From Sulfurospirillum diekertiae (GTDB lineage: Bacteria > Campylobacterota > Campylobacteria > Campylobacterales > Sulfurospirillaceae), in contig NZ_CP039734.2 in assembly GCF_011769985.2 (NCBI RefSeq), forward strand, positions 2,604,001 to 2,668,000: a stretch of DNA of 64,000 bases, read 5' to 3'. Position 1 is the first letter of the stretch, and every line of letters starts with the position of its first letter. This document shows, one piece after another, positions 40,774 to 51,814 of this stretch. The notes beneath the pieces are model-generated. The model was not told where the DNA came from. It did no database searches and was given only the letters and a program-made list of their open reading frames with translations. Both the position numbers and the translations under genes were made by a program.

Positions 40774-41506
40774 AAATATTTTGTTGCATCATATTGTTTT
40801 GATGAATTTGAGTTAAAACAGAACTGGTCAGTTTGATCTGATCGCTGTTGATTGCTGCAATCTTTTGATCGAGGGGAGTTTCAGACATCTGAGAATTGGC
40901 ACTGCTTAAATTCGTCATTGTCGTCAAGGAACTGTTGATACTGCTGCTAGCGCTGTTGATCTGAGAACTGATGGTAGACGAAAGAGCGCTCATATTGTCT
41001 CTAAAACTTGCAATGCCCGTTTGATCACTAATTTTAAGATCACTTAAGCCTGAAACATTGAGTCCATAATTACTACTGAGAAGATTTTGACCATTGTAGG
41101 TTGTTTGGTTTGCAATATCTTGCATGGCGGTACTAATATCTGTAAACTCTTTTTGCAAGCTTGTTTTTTGCTCACTTCCAAGCGTAGCGTTATTGTAACG
41201 CACGGAGAGGTCATTTAATTTATCGGTTCCTGCTTGAATTGCCTGAACAGAAGCGTCAGCAATTTGGTACATACTGACCGTTTCATTTGAATTTTGCACC
41301 CCTTGACTTAAGGCTGCTATCTGAGATGCGAGTGAATCTGAGATAACCAAAGTAGCGCCATCGGTGCCATTAACCTCTTTGGTCGCATTGATTTTTTCTA
41401 ACATAATATCGGTTTGAGATTTATTTTGAGTGATTAAGTTGAGTACTTGCGTATTGGAACTACTGGAAACGTTCATCAGATGCTCCTCATTTAAAGATAC
41501 ATTCAT
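40757..41506 (-). CDS. flaC: FlaC-like minor flagellin
   Basis: Flagellin-like protein of 249 residues retaining only the D0/D1 helices: ISDSLASQIAALSQGVQNSNETVSMYQIADASVQAIQ and a C-terminal coiled segment ending MQQNISALLV. It lacks the surface D2/D3 domains and matches the length and layout of Campylobacter FlaC, which is secreted through the flagellar apparatus rather than built into the main filament. Two starts have ribosome sites: ATG 41506 (AGGAG) and ATG 41476 (GAGGAG, 239 residues). A TATAAT just before the first and alignment with FlaC favour 41476. Divergent from pseB. Confidence 0.82.
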   Translation of the reverse strand: MNVSLNEEHLMNVSSSSNTQVLNLITQNKSQTDIMLEKINATKEVNGTDGATLVISDSLASQIAALSQGVQNSNETVSMYQIADASVQAIQAGTDKLNDLSVRYNNATLGSEQKTSLQKEFTDISTAMQDIANQTTYNGQNLLSSNYGLNVSGLSDLKISDQTGIASFRDNMSALSSTISSQINSASSSINSSLTTMTNLSSANSQMSETPLDQKIAAINSDQIKLTSSVLTQIHQNNMMQQNISALLV

Positions 41507-41606
41507 TATACTACTCCTATTATACGAATGTCAAATTCAAAAACGGTACTGAAATTGCTTTTGAGAAGTAAAGCATGCCCCAGTGGCGAGCATCGTCAAT
41601 TTATGA

Positions 41607-43740
<2,134 letters not shown>

Positions 43741-43744
<4 letters not shown>

Positions 43745-44451
43745 GACTGGCTATTATTCCTGCACGAGGAGGAAGCAAACGCATTCCTCGTAAAAACATT
43801 AAAGAATTTTGTGGCAAACCCATGATCGCTTACAGCATTGAAGCCGCCCAAAAAAGTGGCTGTTTTGACAAAATTATTGTGAGCACCGACGATGAAGAGA
43901 TTGCCGCATTGGCACACACATTAGGGGCTGAAGTTCCTTTTATGCGCCCCAAAGAGCTCAGTGACGACCACACGGGAACCATTCCTGTCATCGCCCATGC
44001 GATACGAGAAACATGCCATAAAGAGTTATCACAATTAGATGCCATCTGTTGTATTTATGCGACGGCTCCTTTTGTGCAAGCGATGTTTATTAAAGAGGCA
44101 TACGAAAAACTTAAACGCACCAAAGCGTCATATGCCTTTAGCGCGACCAGTTTTCCTTTTCCCATTCAGCGTGCCATTCGCCTCACGAAAGAAGATCGTG
44201 TCGAGATGTTTTCACCGGAACACTTTAACACCAGAAGCCAAGATTTGGAAGAGGCGTACCACGATGCGGGACAATTTTACTGGGGAACACCCGAAGCCTG
44301 GTTGGAAGGCAAAATCATCTTTGCACCCCACTCTACCGCCGTTCTTTTACCTCGCCATTTGGTGCAAGACATCGACACACCCGAAGATTGGATGAGGGCT
44401 GAGTTTATGTTTAAAGCACTTGGACTGCATGAAAACACTCATACGAGCTGA
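43741..44451 (+). CDS. pseF: Pseudaminic acid cytidylyltransferase, PseF
   Basis: Activates pseudaminic acid as the CMP-sugar. 236 residues. N-terminal nucleotide loop IPARGGSKRIPRKNIKEF, then GKPMIAYSIEAA, STDDEEIA and the metal-binding DIDTPEDW near the C-terminus, as in CMP-sialic acid synthetases. Overlaps pseC by 4 bp and pseG by 23 bp. Confidence 0.95.
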
Positions 44452-45325
44452 TAGTTCAAGCACCATCGGGCTTGGGCATATCATGCGTGATTTGGTGCTT
44501 GCCAAAAGTTTTGAAGGGGAAGTCATTTTTGCCTGCCAAAACTTAGAGGGCAACATCATCGCCTCCATTCCCTACGAAGTCAAAATCTTACGATCCAACG
44601 ATGTAGATGAGCTCATAGCACTTATCAAATCTTTACATGTAAAACGCTTGGTCATCGATCATTACGGCATTGACGCGCCATTTGAGCAAAAAGTCAAAGA
44701 GGCTACAGGAGTGAAAATTCTAAGCTTTGATGATACCTACCAAGTGCATCACTGCGATATTTTACTCAACCACAACCTCTCTGCGGATGCCGCGCGTTAC
44801 ACACATCTCGTACCCAAAACATGCGAACTACGTTGCGGAAGTGCCTACACACTCATCCGCGAGGAGTTTAAACTCGAAAAAGAAAAATCCTGTGAAAAAA
44901 TCTACGATGTATTTGTGGCGATGGGCGGAACAGACACTTCTAATATCACATTAAAAATTTTAAAAGCTCTTCCAAAAATTTTAAATATATGTGTGCTTAC
45001 AACAACGGCAAATGCGCACCTTCCTGAGCTTCAAAACTATGTTACGTGTAACCCAAACATCGCTTTACATGTAAACTCCAACGAAGTTGCCAAACTACTG
45101 CACCAAAGCCGTCTTGCCATCGTAACACCCAGTGTTATGGTACATGAAGTGCTCTTTATGGAAGTACCCTTCATCGCAATTAAAGTGGCTCGTAATCAAG
45201 ACGATATGTACCAATATCTAAAAAATAATGGATTCCATATTTTGGAAAAAGTTAAGAATGTAGATTTAGTAAATTTTTTGATACAGGAATTGTTCCACAA
45301 CAATAAACACTCTTTAGACTATTAA
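44429..45325 (+). CDS. pseG: UDP-sugar hydrolase PseG
   Basis: Removes UDP from the diacetamido-trideoxy-altrose intermediate. 298 residues, GT-B-like fold. The family N-terminus IRADSSSTIGLGHIMRDLVLAKSF is clear, with VIDHYGID (catalytic His region), LNHNLSADAARY and VAMGGTDTSN. Start set at ATG 44429 (the upstream TTG is an unlikely start); it overlaps pseF by 23 bp. The last ~100 bases become AT-rich, the edge of a compositional change. Confidence 0.92.
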   Translation: MKTLIRADSSSTIGLGHIMRDLVLAKSFEGEVIFACQNLEGNIIASIPYEVKILRSNDVDELIALIKSLHVKRLVIDHYGIDAPFEQKVKEATGVKILSFDDTYQVHHCDILLNHNLSADAARYTHLVPKTCELRCGSAYTLIREEFKLEKEKSCEKIYDVFVAMGGTDTSNITLKILKALPKILNICVLTTTANAHLPELQNYVTCNPNIALHVNSNEVAKLLHQSRLAIVTPSVMVHEVLFMEVPFIAIKVARNQDDMYQYLKNNGFHILEKVKNVDLVNFLIQELFHNNKHSLDY

Positions 45326-45421
45326 CATAGTTGAGATGGCTTTATAAAATTGGCATTGTGTCTACGAATCTGGAACTATCTTATATTATTTTGTGAAATA
45401 AAAAATGTAAAGGAAACTAAG

Positions 45422-46135
45422 ATGTCATTTGATAATAATTGGGAATCAAATATATATGCAAAAAATCTCCATATAAATAAATATCCATATGGAGAATTAA
45501 TCTCTATTTTTTTTAATAGTTTAAAATTTTTAAATACCAATAGCATTAATAGGCAAAATACCAAAGTTTTAGAACTTGGTTGTGGCGCAGGAAATAATTT
45601 GTGGTTTTTCGCAGAACAAGGATTTGATACGTATGGAATAGATGGAAGTAAAAGTGCTTGCATAATTGCAAGAGAGGTATGCAACTCAAAAAATCTTAAA
45701 GTAACCATACAGCAAGCTTACTTTGATAAATTACCATTTGAAAATGAAAGTATTGATATCATAGTTGATAGAGAATCAACATATTGTGGGAAATTGGAAG
45801 ATATAAAAAAATGGTGGACAGAGGTAAATAGAGTTTTAAAGAAGGGAGGAATTGTCATTTCTTTCAAGTTCTCCGATGATAACCCTGATCTTCTAGAAAT
45901 AAAAAATGGTGCATTAAAAGCCAAAATAATAGAAGCCAATACTTATGAAAGTATTGAAAATGGAACTTTTTGCAATACTGGTATAGCCCATTTTTCAACT
46001 TATTATGAATTATTTGATATTTTTTCATTTTGTGATATAAAGTTTATCAATAAAAATAGTAGTACTACTATTTACAGCACATGCAACAATCAATATAACT
46101 ATTCTGAGTGGATTATAGTAGGAGTGAAAAAATGA
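45422..46135 (+). CDS. SAM-dependent methyltransferase in the pse island
   Basis: 237-residue methyltransferase: motif I VLELGCGAGNNLWFFAEQG (~49-67), motif II YGIDGSKSACIIA, LPFENESIDIIVDRESTYCG and VNRVLKKGGIVISFKFSD. It is not part of the basic pseudaminic acid pathway and probably methylates a nonulosonic acid derivative (inference from position between pseG and pseI). AT-rich. Start at ATG 45422 with AAAGGA upstream; the longer frame back to 45350 lacks a site. ATGA overlap with the next gene. Confidence 0.8.
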   Translation: MSFDNNWESNIYAKNLHINKYPYGELISIFFNSLKFLNTNSINRQNTKVLELGCGAGNNLWFFAEQGFDTYGIDGSKSACIIAREVCNSKNLKVTIQQAYFDKLPFENESIDIIVDRESTYCGKLEDIKKWWTEVNRVLKKGGIVISFKFSDDNPDLLEIKNGALKAKIIEANTYESIENGTFCNTGIAHFSTYYELFDIFSFCDIKFINKNSSTTIYSTCNNQYNYSEWIIVGVKK

Positions 46136-47154
46136 GTGTTTTTATCATAGCAGAGGTTGGGGTGAACCATAACGGTAATGTAAATATTGCGAAGAAGATG
46201 ATAGATGAAGCCAAAAATTCTGGTGCGAATTGTGTCAAATTTCAGACCTTTAAAGCAGAAGAATTTATAAGTGATCCCAACCAAACATACACATACAAGT
46301 CTCAAGATAAAGAAGTGACAGAATCAATGCTAAAAATGTTTAAGAGATATGAATTTACGGATGATGAATGGGTTGAAATTATAAATTATTGTAAAAGTAA
46401 AAATATCATATTTAGTTCTACGGCACAAAATAAGTCAGACTTGGAATTTTTATTGTCCATAACAGATTTACCATTTTTAAAAATTGGAAGTGATGATCTG
46501 ACTAATTTAGATTCAATAAAATATTACGCTTCTAAAAAAATTCCTATAATAATTTCTGCTGGAATGGCTTATGCTTATGAGATTGAAGATGCTGTAAGAG
46601 CTATACGAGAAGTTGGAAATGAAGATATTACCGTACTTCACTGCACCTCATCTTATCCAACAGACAAACAAGATGTTAATCTAAAAAAAATACCAATTAT
46701 AAAAGATGCCTTTAATGTAAAAGTTGGATTTTCGGATCACACTATTGGAAGTACCTCTGCAGTTGGAGCAGTTTGTTTTGGAGCGATAGTCATAGAAAAA
46801 CATTTTACTTTAGACAATAAGATGGAGGGGCCAGATCATTGGTTTAGTATAAACCCTAAAGAATTGAAGCAATATATTGATGATATTAGATTTATTGAAC
46901 AAGCTATCGGCAAGCCTGAATTGAAGCCAACCCTCCAAGAAATAGAGATGAGAAAAATGGCCAGAAGAAAAATAGTAGCAAAAACCAATATATTTATAGG
47001 AGAAAAAATAACTAAAGATAATATTGATTACAAGAGGATTGATAATTGTGATGATAGTGGATTAGACCCTAAAAACTTTTTATTTATCGAAAATAGGATA
47101 GTAACCAGAGATATAAAAAAAGATGAAACAATTACACTACGAGTATTAAAATGA
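46132..47154 (+). CDS. pseI: Pseudaminic acid synthase (NeuB family), PseI
   Basis: Condenses the deoxy-sugar with phosphoenolpyruvate to form pseudaminic acid. 340 residues: TIM-barrel NeuB domain (IIAEVGVNHNGNVNIAKKMID, NCVKFQTFKAE, LKIGSDDLTN, VGFSDHT, VIEKHFTLD, GPDHWFS) and a C-terminal SAF/antifreeze-like domain (~285-340, RKIVAKTNIFIGEKIT). The SxxDLTN signature differs from sialic acid synthases and fits PseI or LegI; operon membership supports PseI. Start at 46132 overlaps the methyltransferase stop and has AGGAG upstream. Confidence 0.92.
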   Translation: MSVFIIAEVGVNHNGNVNIAKKMIDEAKNSGANCVKFQTFKAEEFISDPNQTYTYKSQDKEVTESMLKMFKRYEFTDDEWVEIINYCKSKNIIFSSTAQNKSDLEFLLSITDLPFLKIGSDDLTNLDSIKYYASKKIPIIISAGMAYAYEIEDAVRAIREVGNEDITVLHCTSSYPTDKQDVNLKKIPIIKDAFNVKVGFSDHTIGSTSAVGAVCFGAIVIEKHFTLDNKMEGPDHWFSINPKELKQYIDDIRFIEQAIGKPELKPTLQEIEMRKMARRKIVAKTNIFIGEKITKDNIDYKRIDNCDDSGLDPKNFLFIENRIVTRDIKKDETITLRVLK

Positions 47155-47666
47155 TCAAAGAGTTAAAAGAAAATAATTTTTTTTATAACGAGTATGAAAT
47201 TATAAATTTTATTAATACAACTGAAAACGAAAAGACGCTAATTTTACAATGGCGCAATAATGAAAATGTAAGAAAATGGATGGTTAATAAAGATATTATA
47301 TCTCTAGATGAACACTGTAAGTATATTGAATCATTGAGACATAATGACAAGAAGTTATGTTTTCTTATAAAAAACAATCATAATTATTTAGGTGTTGTTG
47401 AATTTGATTTAATTGACTTAAAAAACAATTCTGCCTATTTTGGATTAAGTGCAAATATGGACAACAAAAGGCCGGGAGTTGGAACAGTTTTACAAGAAAT
47501 TTGTTTATATATATCTAAAGATAAATTAAAAATTAAAAATTTACTATTGTATGTTTTTTCCAATAACAAAAATGCAATTTCATTGTATGAGAAATTTGGT
47601 TTTAAAACTATAAAAGAAGATTTTATCTATAATGAAAAGATCTTCTTTATGGAAAAAATATTATGA
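47151..47666 (+). CDS. pseH: GNAT acetyltransferase PseH
   Basis: Acetylates the 4-amino group of the UDP-sugar formed by PseC. 171 residues. RimL-like GNAT fold: ILQWRNNENVRKWM near the N-terminus and KRPGVGTVLQEICLYIS as the acetyl-CoA loop, then VFSNNKNAISLYEKFGF. These match Campylobacter PseH in order and spacing. Overlaps pseI and the WbqC-like gene by 4 bp each. Strongly AT-rich. The gene order pseBCFG-x-pseI-pseH follows the Campylobacter pattern with one insertion. Confidence 0.88.
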   Translation: MIKELKENNFFYNEYEIINFINTTENEKTLILQWRNNENVRKWMVNKDIISLDEHCKYIESLRHNDKKLCFLIKNNHNYLGVVEFDLIDLKNNSAYFGLSANMDNKRPGVGTVLQEICLYISKDKLKIKNLLLYVFSNNKNAISLYEKFGFKTIKEDFIYNEKIFFMEKIL

Positions 47667-48382
47667 TTATTTCAGCGCACCAACCAGCATATAACCCATG
47701 GTTAGGCTTCCTTCATAAGATATTATTGTCAGATACATTTGTTGTGATGGATGATGTGCAGTTTGAAAAAAACTCATACATAAATAGAAATAAAATTTTA
47801 CAAAATGATAATGAAATTATGCTCACAATTCCAGTAAAAACAAAAGATTATAAAGATAAAACATTACAAGAAATAGAAGTATTAGATGACAGATGGCAAA
47901 TAAAGCATCTCAAAAGCATAGAACAATCATATAGAAAATCCAAATATTTTGATATTGTTTTTGAAAATTTAAAAACAATATATGAATTAAAAAGCAAATT
48001 TTTAGTCGATTATACAAACAGTTATTTAGAATTGCTTGTGAACTATTTACAAATTGATACAAAAATAGTACTTGCCAGCGATTTAAAAATTAGAGCAAAA
48101 AAGTTGGATTATGTAATTGAATTAACGCAAAGAGTTGGTGGTAATATATTTATATTTGGTTCTCAAGGTAAAGATTATGCTGATGTAGGTTATATCAAAG
48201 AACAAAATATAATCCCGTATTTTCAAAGCTATACGCATCCCATTTATAAACAAGAAAGCAAAAACTTTCATCCATTCATGGGTGCCCTTGATCTACTTTT
48301 TAACGAAGAAAGAGACAATATTAAAGATATTATTTTGAATAATAATATACAAAAAGATGTATTAAGGAAGCTGTATGTATAA
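47663..48382 (+). CDS. WbqC-like family protein
   Basis: 239 residues of the WbqC-like family: the N-terminus ISAHQPAYNPWLGFLHKILLSDTFVVMDDVQF is diagnostic. Members occur in O-antigen and flagellar glycan clusters, sometimes fused to or near aminotransferases and methyltransferases; activity is unproven. Between pseH and the PIG-L gene, both of which it overlaps (4 and 8 bp). Not part of the core pseudaminic pathway, so it probably helps to make a derivative (inference). AT-rich. Confidence 0.85.
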   Translation: MIISAHQPAYNPWLGFLHKILLSDTFVVMDDVQFEKNSYINRNKILQNDNEIMLTIPVKTKDYKDKTLQEIEVLDDRWQIKHLKSIEQSYRKSKYFDIVFENLKTIYELKSKFLVDYTNSYLELLVNYLQIDTKIVLASDLKIRAKKLDYVIELTQRVGGNIFIFGSQGKDYADVGYIKEQNIIPYFQSYTHPIYKQESKNFHPFMGALDLLFNEERDNIKDIILNNNIQKDVLRKLYV

Positions 48383-49055
48383 AAAAATTCTTATAGTTGC
48401 GGCGCACCCTGATGATGAAGTATTGGGCTGTTTTGGGACAGTCGCAAAATTTATACAAGACGGTTATGAAGCGTATACTCTTATTTTAGGGGAGGGTAAA
48501 ACAAGTAGAGATGAAATTAGAGTAATAGCAAATAGACAAAATGAGATAGCAATACTCAATAGTGAAATACATAAAGCCAATAGTATTATAGGAATAAAGA
48601 AAGTATTTATTGAAAGCTTTCCCGATAATAGGTTTGATAGCGTTGATTTGCTTGATATCGTAAAAGCTATATCTAAAGTTAAGGAAGAAATAAAGCCTGA
48701 TATTATTTTTACACATTACAAAGATGATTTAAATATTGATCATAAAATTACCTACACTGCTGTCATTACTGCAACTAGACCTATGCAAAGCGAATCTGTA
48801 AAAGAAATATATAGTTTTGAAATATTATCTTCAACAGAATGGAATTACCCTCTTTTGTTTTCACCTGATATGTTTTTTAGTATTGATGATACAATAAATT
48901 TAAAACTTCAAGCAATGAAAGAATATAAATCTGAGCTATGTGAATATCCACATCCTAGGAGTTTAGAAGGCATCGCTCTTAGTGCACAATATTATGGAAT
49001 GAGCGTTGGCAAAAAATATGTAGAACGCTTTAAAGTTGTCAGAATTATTAGCTAA
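48375..49055 (+). CDS. PIG-L/LmbE-family deacetylase
   Basis: Zinc-dependent N-acetylglucosamine-type deacetylase fold, 226 residues. The metal motif AAHPDDEVLG (10-19) supplies His, Asp, Asp, and FTHYKDDLNIDHKITY gives the third histidine region. In the pse island it may remove an N-acetyl group so another acyl group can be placed, e.g. acetamidino-type derivatives; this is inference. Overlaps the WbqC-like gene by 8 bp. AT-rich. Confidence 0.85.
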   Translation: MYKKILIVAAHPDDEVLGCFGTVAKFIQDGYEAYTLILGEGKTSRDEIRVIANRQNEIAILNSEIHKANSIIGIKKVFIESFPDNRFDSVDLLDIVKAISKVKEEIKPDIIFTHYKDDLNIDHKITYTAVITATRPMQSESVKEIYSFEILSSTEWNYPLLFSPDMFFSIDDTINLKLQAMKEYKSELCEYPHPRSLEGIALSAQYYGMSVGKKYVERFKVVRIIS

Positions 49056-49110
49056 TTTTGTGATATTAAAATTACTTTTACAAATAAATTCTATAAAAGG
49101 ATAGGAACAT

Positions 49111-49736
49111 ATGCATACACATAAAACCGAACAAGAAAACTTTTGGGCAGGCGATTTTGGGAAGGATTATATACAAAGAAATAATGATAAAAAAATCATT
49201 GCTTCAAAATATATCTCTTTTTTCAAAAATTTTGAAACATACGAATAATGTAAATTCCATCATGGAATTTGGTTCTAATATAGGGCTCAATTTATTAGCC
49301 ATACAACAATTACTTCCCGATATAAATTTATCTTCTATTGAAATCAATAGTGATGCAATAGAATATCTCAAAAAAATAGAAAATCTAAATATATATCATA
49401 CATCCATACTTGAGTTTACCGTTGATAGAAAAAGAGATTTTGTTTTTACAAAAGGTGTTCTTATCCACATAAATCCTGAAGAGTTGCAAAAAACATATGA
49501 AATACTTTATGAAACAAGTAATCGATATATTTGTGTATGTGAATATTATAATCCAACTCCAGTAGGTATTGATTATAGGGGGAGTTAAAGACAAATTATT
49601 TAAAAGAGATTTTGCTGGAGAATTACTAGAAAAATACAGTGATTTGAAACTACTTGATTATGGATTTGTTTATAAAAAAGATTATAATTTCCCGCAAGAT
49701 GATGTTACTTGGTTTTTAATGGAGAAAGGAAACTAA
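49111..49736 (+). pseudogene. Pseudaminic-acid-associated methylase, disrupted by two frameshifts
   Basis: Three consecutive frames make one full-length methyltransferase of the Pse-associated methylase family. Frame one: MHTHKTEQENFWAGDFGKDY from ATG 49111, up to a T6 run (49218-49223). Frame two: FSKILKHTNNVNSIMEFGSNIGLNLLA (motif I) to a G5 run (49578-49582). Frame three: VKDKLFKRDFAGELLEKYSD to VTWFLMEKGN and a stop at 49734-49736. One extra T and one extra G explain both breaks. The ends, ribosome site (TAGGAA) and spacing to the Maf gene are all intact, so it is either a recent pseudogene, a phase-variable state or sequence error in homopolymers. Confidence 0.8.
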
Positions 49737-49738
49737 AT

Positions 49739-51739
49739 ATGCTAGATATTGAGCAAAAAGTGCTTCATACGTATAAAGCCAACCTTTCATATTTTAAAAA
49801 AAATCATCCCGAAATTTATAAAAAAATTACTTTACTCGAAGTTGCAATTAACGAAAATCAATACGAAGAGCGATATGCACTTGAGTATAAAGATTCTGAG
49901 TATTTTGATCTTCAAGACCTAAAGAGTGGGGAATGGCTCTATGGAGAAAACAGCATCGACTATTCAAAAAGAATAGTCGATAATCTCAATCTAAAACGTA
50001 CCGGTGGCGTCTTTAAAGCACATAAATATATTTCTGCAACGGATGAACAAGCTGACTACATTGATAAAAGTGAACTTTCATTTCATAACGCATTGTGGGC
50101 AACAATTAAAATTATTAATTACACACAAGCTTATACTCATTCAGAAACATACATGTCTAAAGTCCAGAAGGTTATTTTTTTGGATATTGGATTAGGACTT
50201 CATATTGAAGGAATTATTCAAAAATTAACCCCTCAAGTGCTATTTATCAAAGAAAGAAATCTTGAAATTTTTAGACTTTCATTATTTGTCATAGACTATG
50301 CAGAATTGACAAATAATCATTTTACCTATTTTTCTATTGCAGAAGAGGAGGAAGAAGAGAGAAAAACGTTTGTCACGTTTTTAGATAAAGGGAACAACTA
50401 TAATCTCACGATAAAACATATCCCTTTCAACCTCAATTATGAACCTCAGCTCAGACAATTACAAAGCCATGTTCTCTCTCAAGATTATATTAATTATGGT
50501 TACAGTGCTATACTTTTACGTTTTATTGATTCACCTCATTATTTGGCACTTAACTACTCTTTTTTGAATGTCAACAAATTTCATAAAGACAATATTGTCT
50601 CCGAAAAACCTATTTTACTTCTCTTTTCAGGCCCTTCAACATTAAAAAATATAGAGTGGGTTAAAGCAAATCATCACCGCTTTATTGTTGTGAGTGCTCT
50701 TTCTACCTGTAGACTTCTTCATCACGAAGGAATTGCTCCTGATGTGGTGATTCATATTGACCCCGGTGTTGAAACTACGGCATCACTCTTTGAAAACCTT
50801 GATGCTAAAGAGTATTTTAAAAACACTATTGTACTTCTCGCATCCAACGTAGATGAGGCGACTGTTGAAAGATTTGAACGCTCAAATATACATTTTATAG
50901 AACAAGGAACACTCTATAAAAAAGGCTTTGGAAGACTTTCAGCACCCAGTGTTGGTGAGTATAGCTATGGTCTCTTTTTAATTCTTGGAGCACAAAAGAT
51001 CTTTATGCTAGGTATTGACTTAGCCCTAGATAGCGAAACACTTCAAACCCATGGAGGATTTCACGCGTACCAGACAAAAGGTGAAATAAATGAGAAAAAT
51101 GCTTCTCTTGATCCAACCACTTCCGTTGATTATGTGCGCGGAAATTTTTTAGATCAAGTACCAGTTCTGCCCCCTTACAAAATATCTCACGCTCAATTTG
51201 AAACCTTTACGGATACGTTAAAAAGTGAAAAAATATCTGTTTATAACCTGAGTAATGGAGCATACCTGAAAGGTGCGGAACCACTTCACGTTGAAAACTA
51301 TACCTGGGAACAATTTGCAATACTTGATCAAAGTGAGATACATCAAAATTTGGGTCAGTTTTTTAATAGTATTGGCGAAGCAGAGTTTAATGAGGCAGAC
51401 AAAGGACAAATTAAATACCAAGTTTCAGAAGCCAAGAAACTTGAAAAAATTATCAAACAATTTCAAAAAAAGAAATTTGCACATGTTGAAGCATATTTAA
51501 ATACACTAAGCCAGCTTTCTTGGGATCTTAGTGATATGGATTATAAACGACACTCTGATTTGGCTCAAGTATATTACGAATATTTTCCTATTGTACTAAG
51601 CTATATCTTTGACCTTTTCAATACAAAAGACCTTGAAAAGCCTAATAAACATATGGTACAAATCAATGCAATATTGGTTAAACAACTACTGAAAATCTCA
51701 ACACTGTATATTTCTAAACTTGAAGGTTATTTAAAATAA
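49739..51739 (+). CDS. Motility accessory factor (Maf) flagellin glycosyltransferase, DUF115
   Basis: Transfers nonulosonic acid to flagellin in the cytoplasm. 666 residues. The central DUF115/MptE-like Rossmann core (~290-450) has LLLFSGPSTLKNIEWVK, VSALSTCRLLHHEGIAPDVVIHIDPG and KIFMLGIDLAL, followed by GGFHAYQT. The N- and C-terminal flanks are helical, as in Maf proteins. Start at ATG 49739 with AAAGGA nine bases upstream. It lies directly between the pse genes and the large flagellin gene, its likely substrate. AT-rich. Confidence 0.92.
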   Translation: MLDIEQKVLHTYKANLSYFKKNHPEIYKKITLLEVAINENQYEERYALEYKDSEYFDLQDLKSGEWLYGENSIDYSKRIVDNLNLKRTGGVFKAHKYISATDEQADYIDKSELSFHNALWATIKIINYTQAYTHSETYMSKVQKVIFLDIGLGLHIEGIIQKLTPQVLFIKERNLEIFRLSLFVIDYAELTNNHFTYFSIAEEEEEERKTFVTFLDKGNNYNLTIKHIPFNLNYEPQLRQLQSHVLSQDYINYGYSAILLRFIDSPHYLALNYSFLNVNKFHKDNIVSEKPILLLFSGPSTLKNIEWVKANHHRFIVVSALSTCRLLHHEGIAPDVVIHIDPGVETTASLFENLDAKEYFKNTIVLLASNVDEATVERFERSNIHFIEQGTLYKKGFGRLSAPSVGEYSYGLFLILGAQKIFMLGIDLALDSETLQTHGGFHAYQTKGEINEKNASLDPTTSVDYVRGNFLDQVPVLPPYKISHAQFETFTDTLKSEKISVYNLSNGAYLKGAEPLHVENYTWEQFAILDQSEIHQNLGQFFNSIGEAEFNEADKGQIKYQVSEAKKLEKIIKQFQKKKFAHVEAYLNTLSQLSWDLSDMDYKRHSDLAQVYYEYFPIVLSYIFDLFNTKDLEKPNKHMVQINAILVKQLLKISTLYISKLEGYLK

Positions 51740-51761
51740 TTCTAAGAGGATAGAGAAAGGA

Positions 51762-51783
51762 AACCGAGCCAAAAGGCTCGGTT
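51762..51783 (-). terminator. Terminator between Maf and flagellin genes
   Basis: AACCGAGCC (51762-51770) pairs with GGCTCGGTT (51775-51783), loop AAAA, 9 bp perfect. On the minus strand it is followed by TTTCCTTTCT, so it mainly serves the flagellin message; it may also stop maf transcripts. Confidence 0.85.
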
Positions 51784-51814
51784 AATACTCGTAGCTTACG
51801 CTACTTTATTTAAA

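Noticed and set aside
46108..46131. Longer start for PseI at 46108
   Set aside because: It would overlap the methyltransferase more deeply; the NeuB-family N-terminus and AGGAG site indicate 46132.
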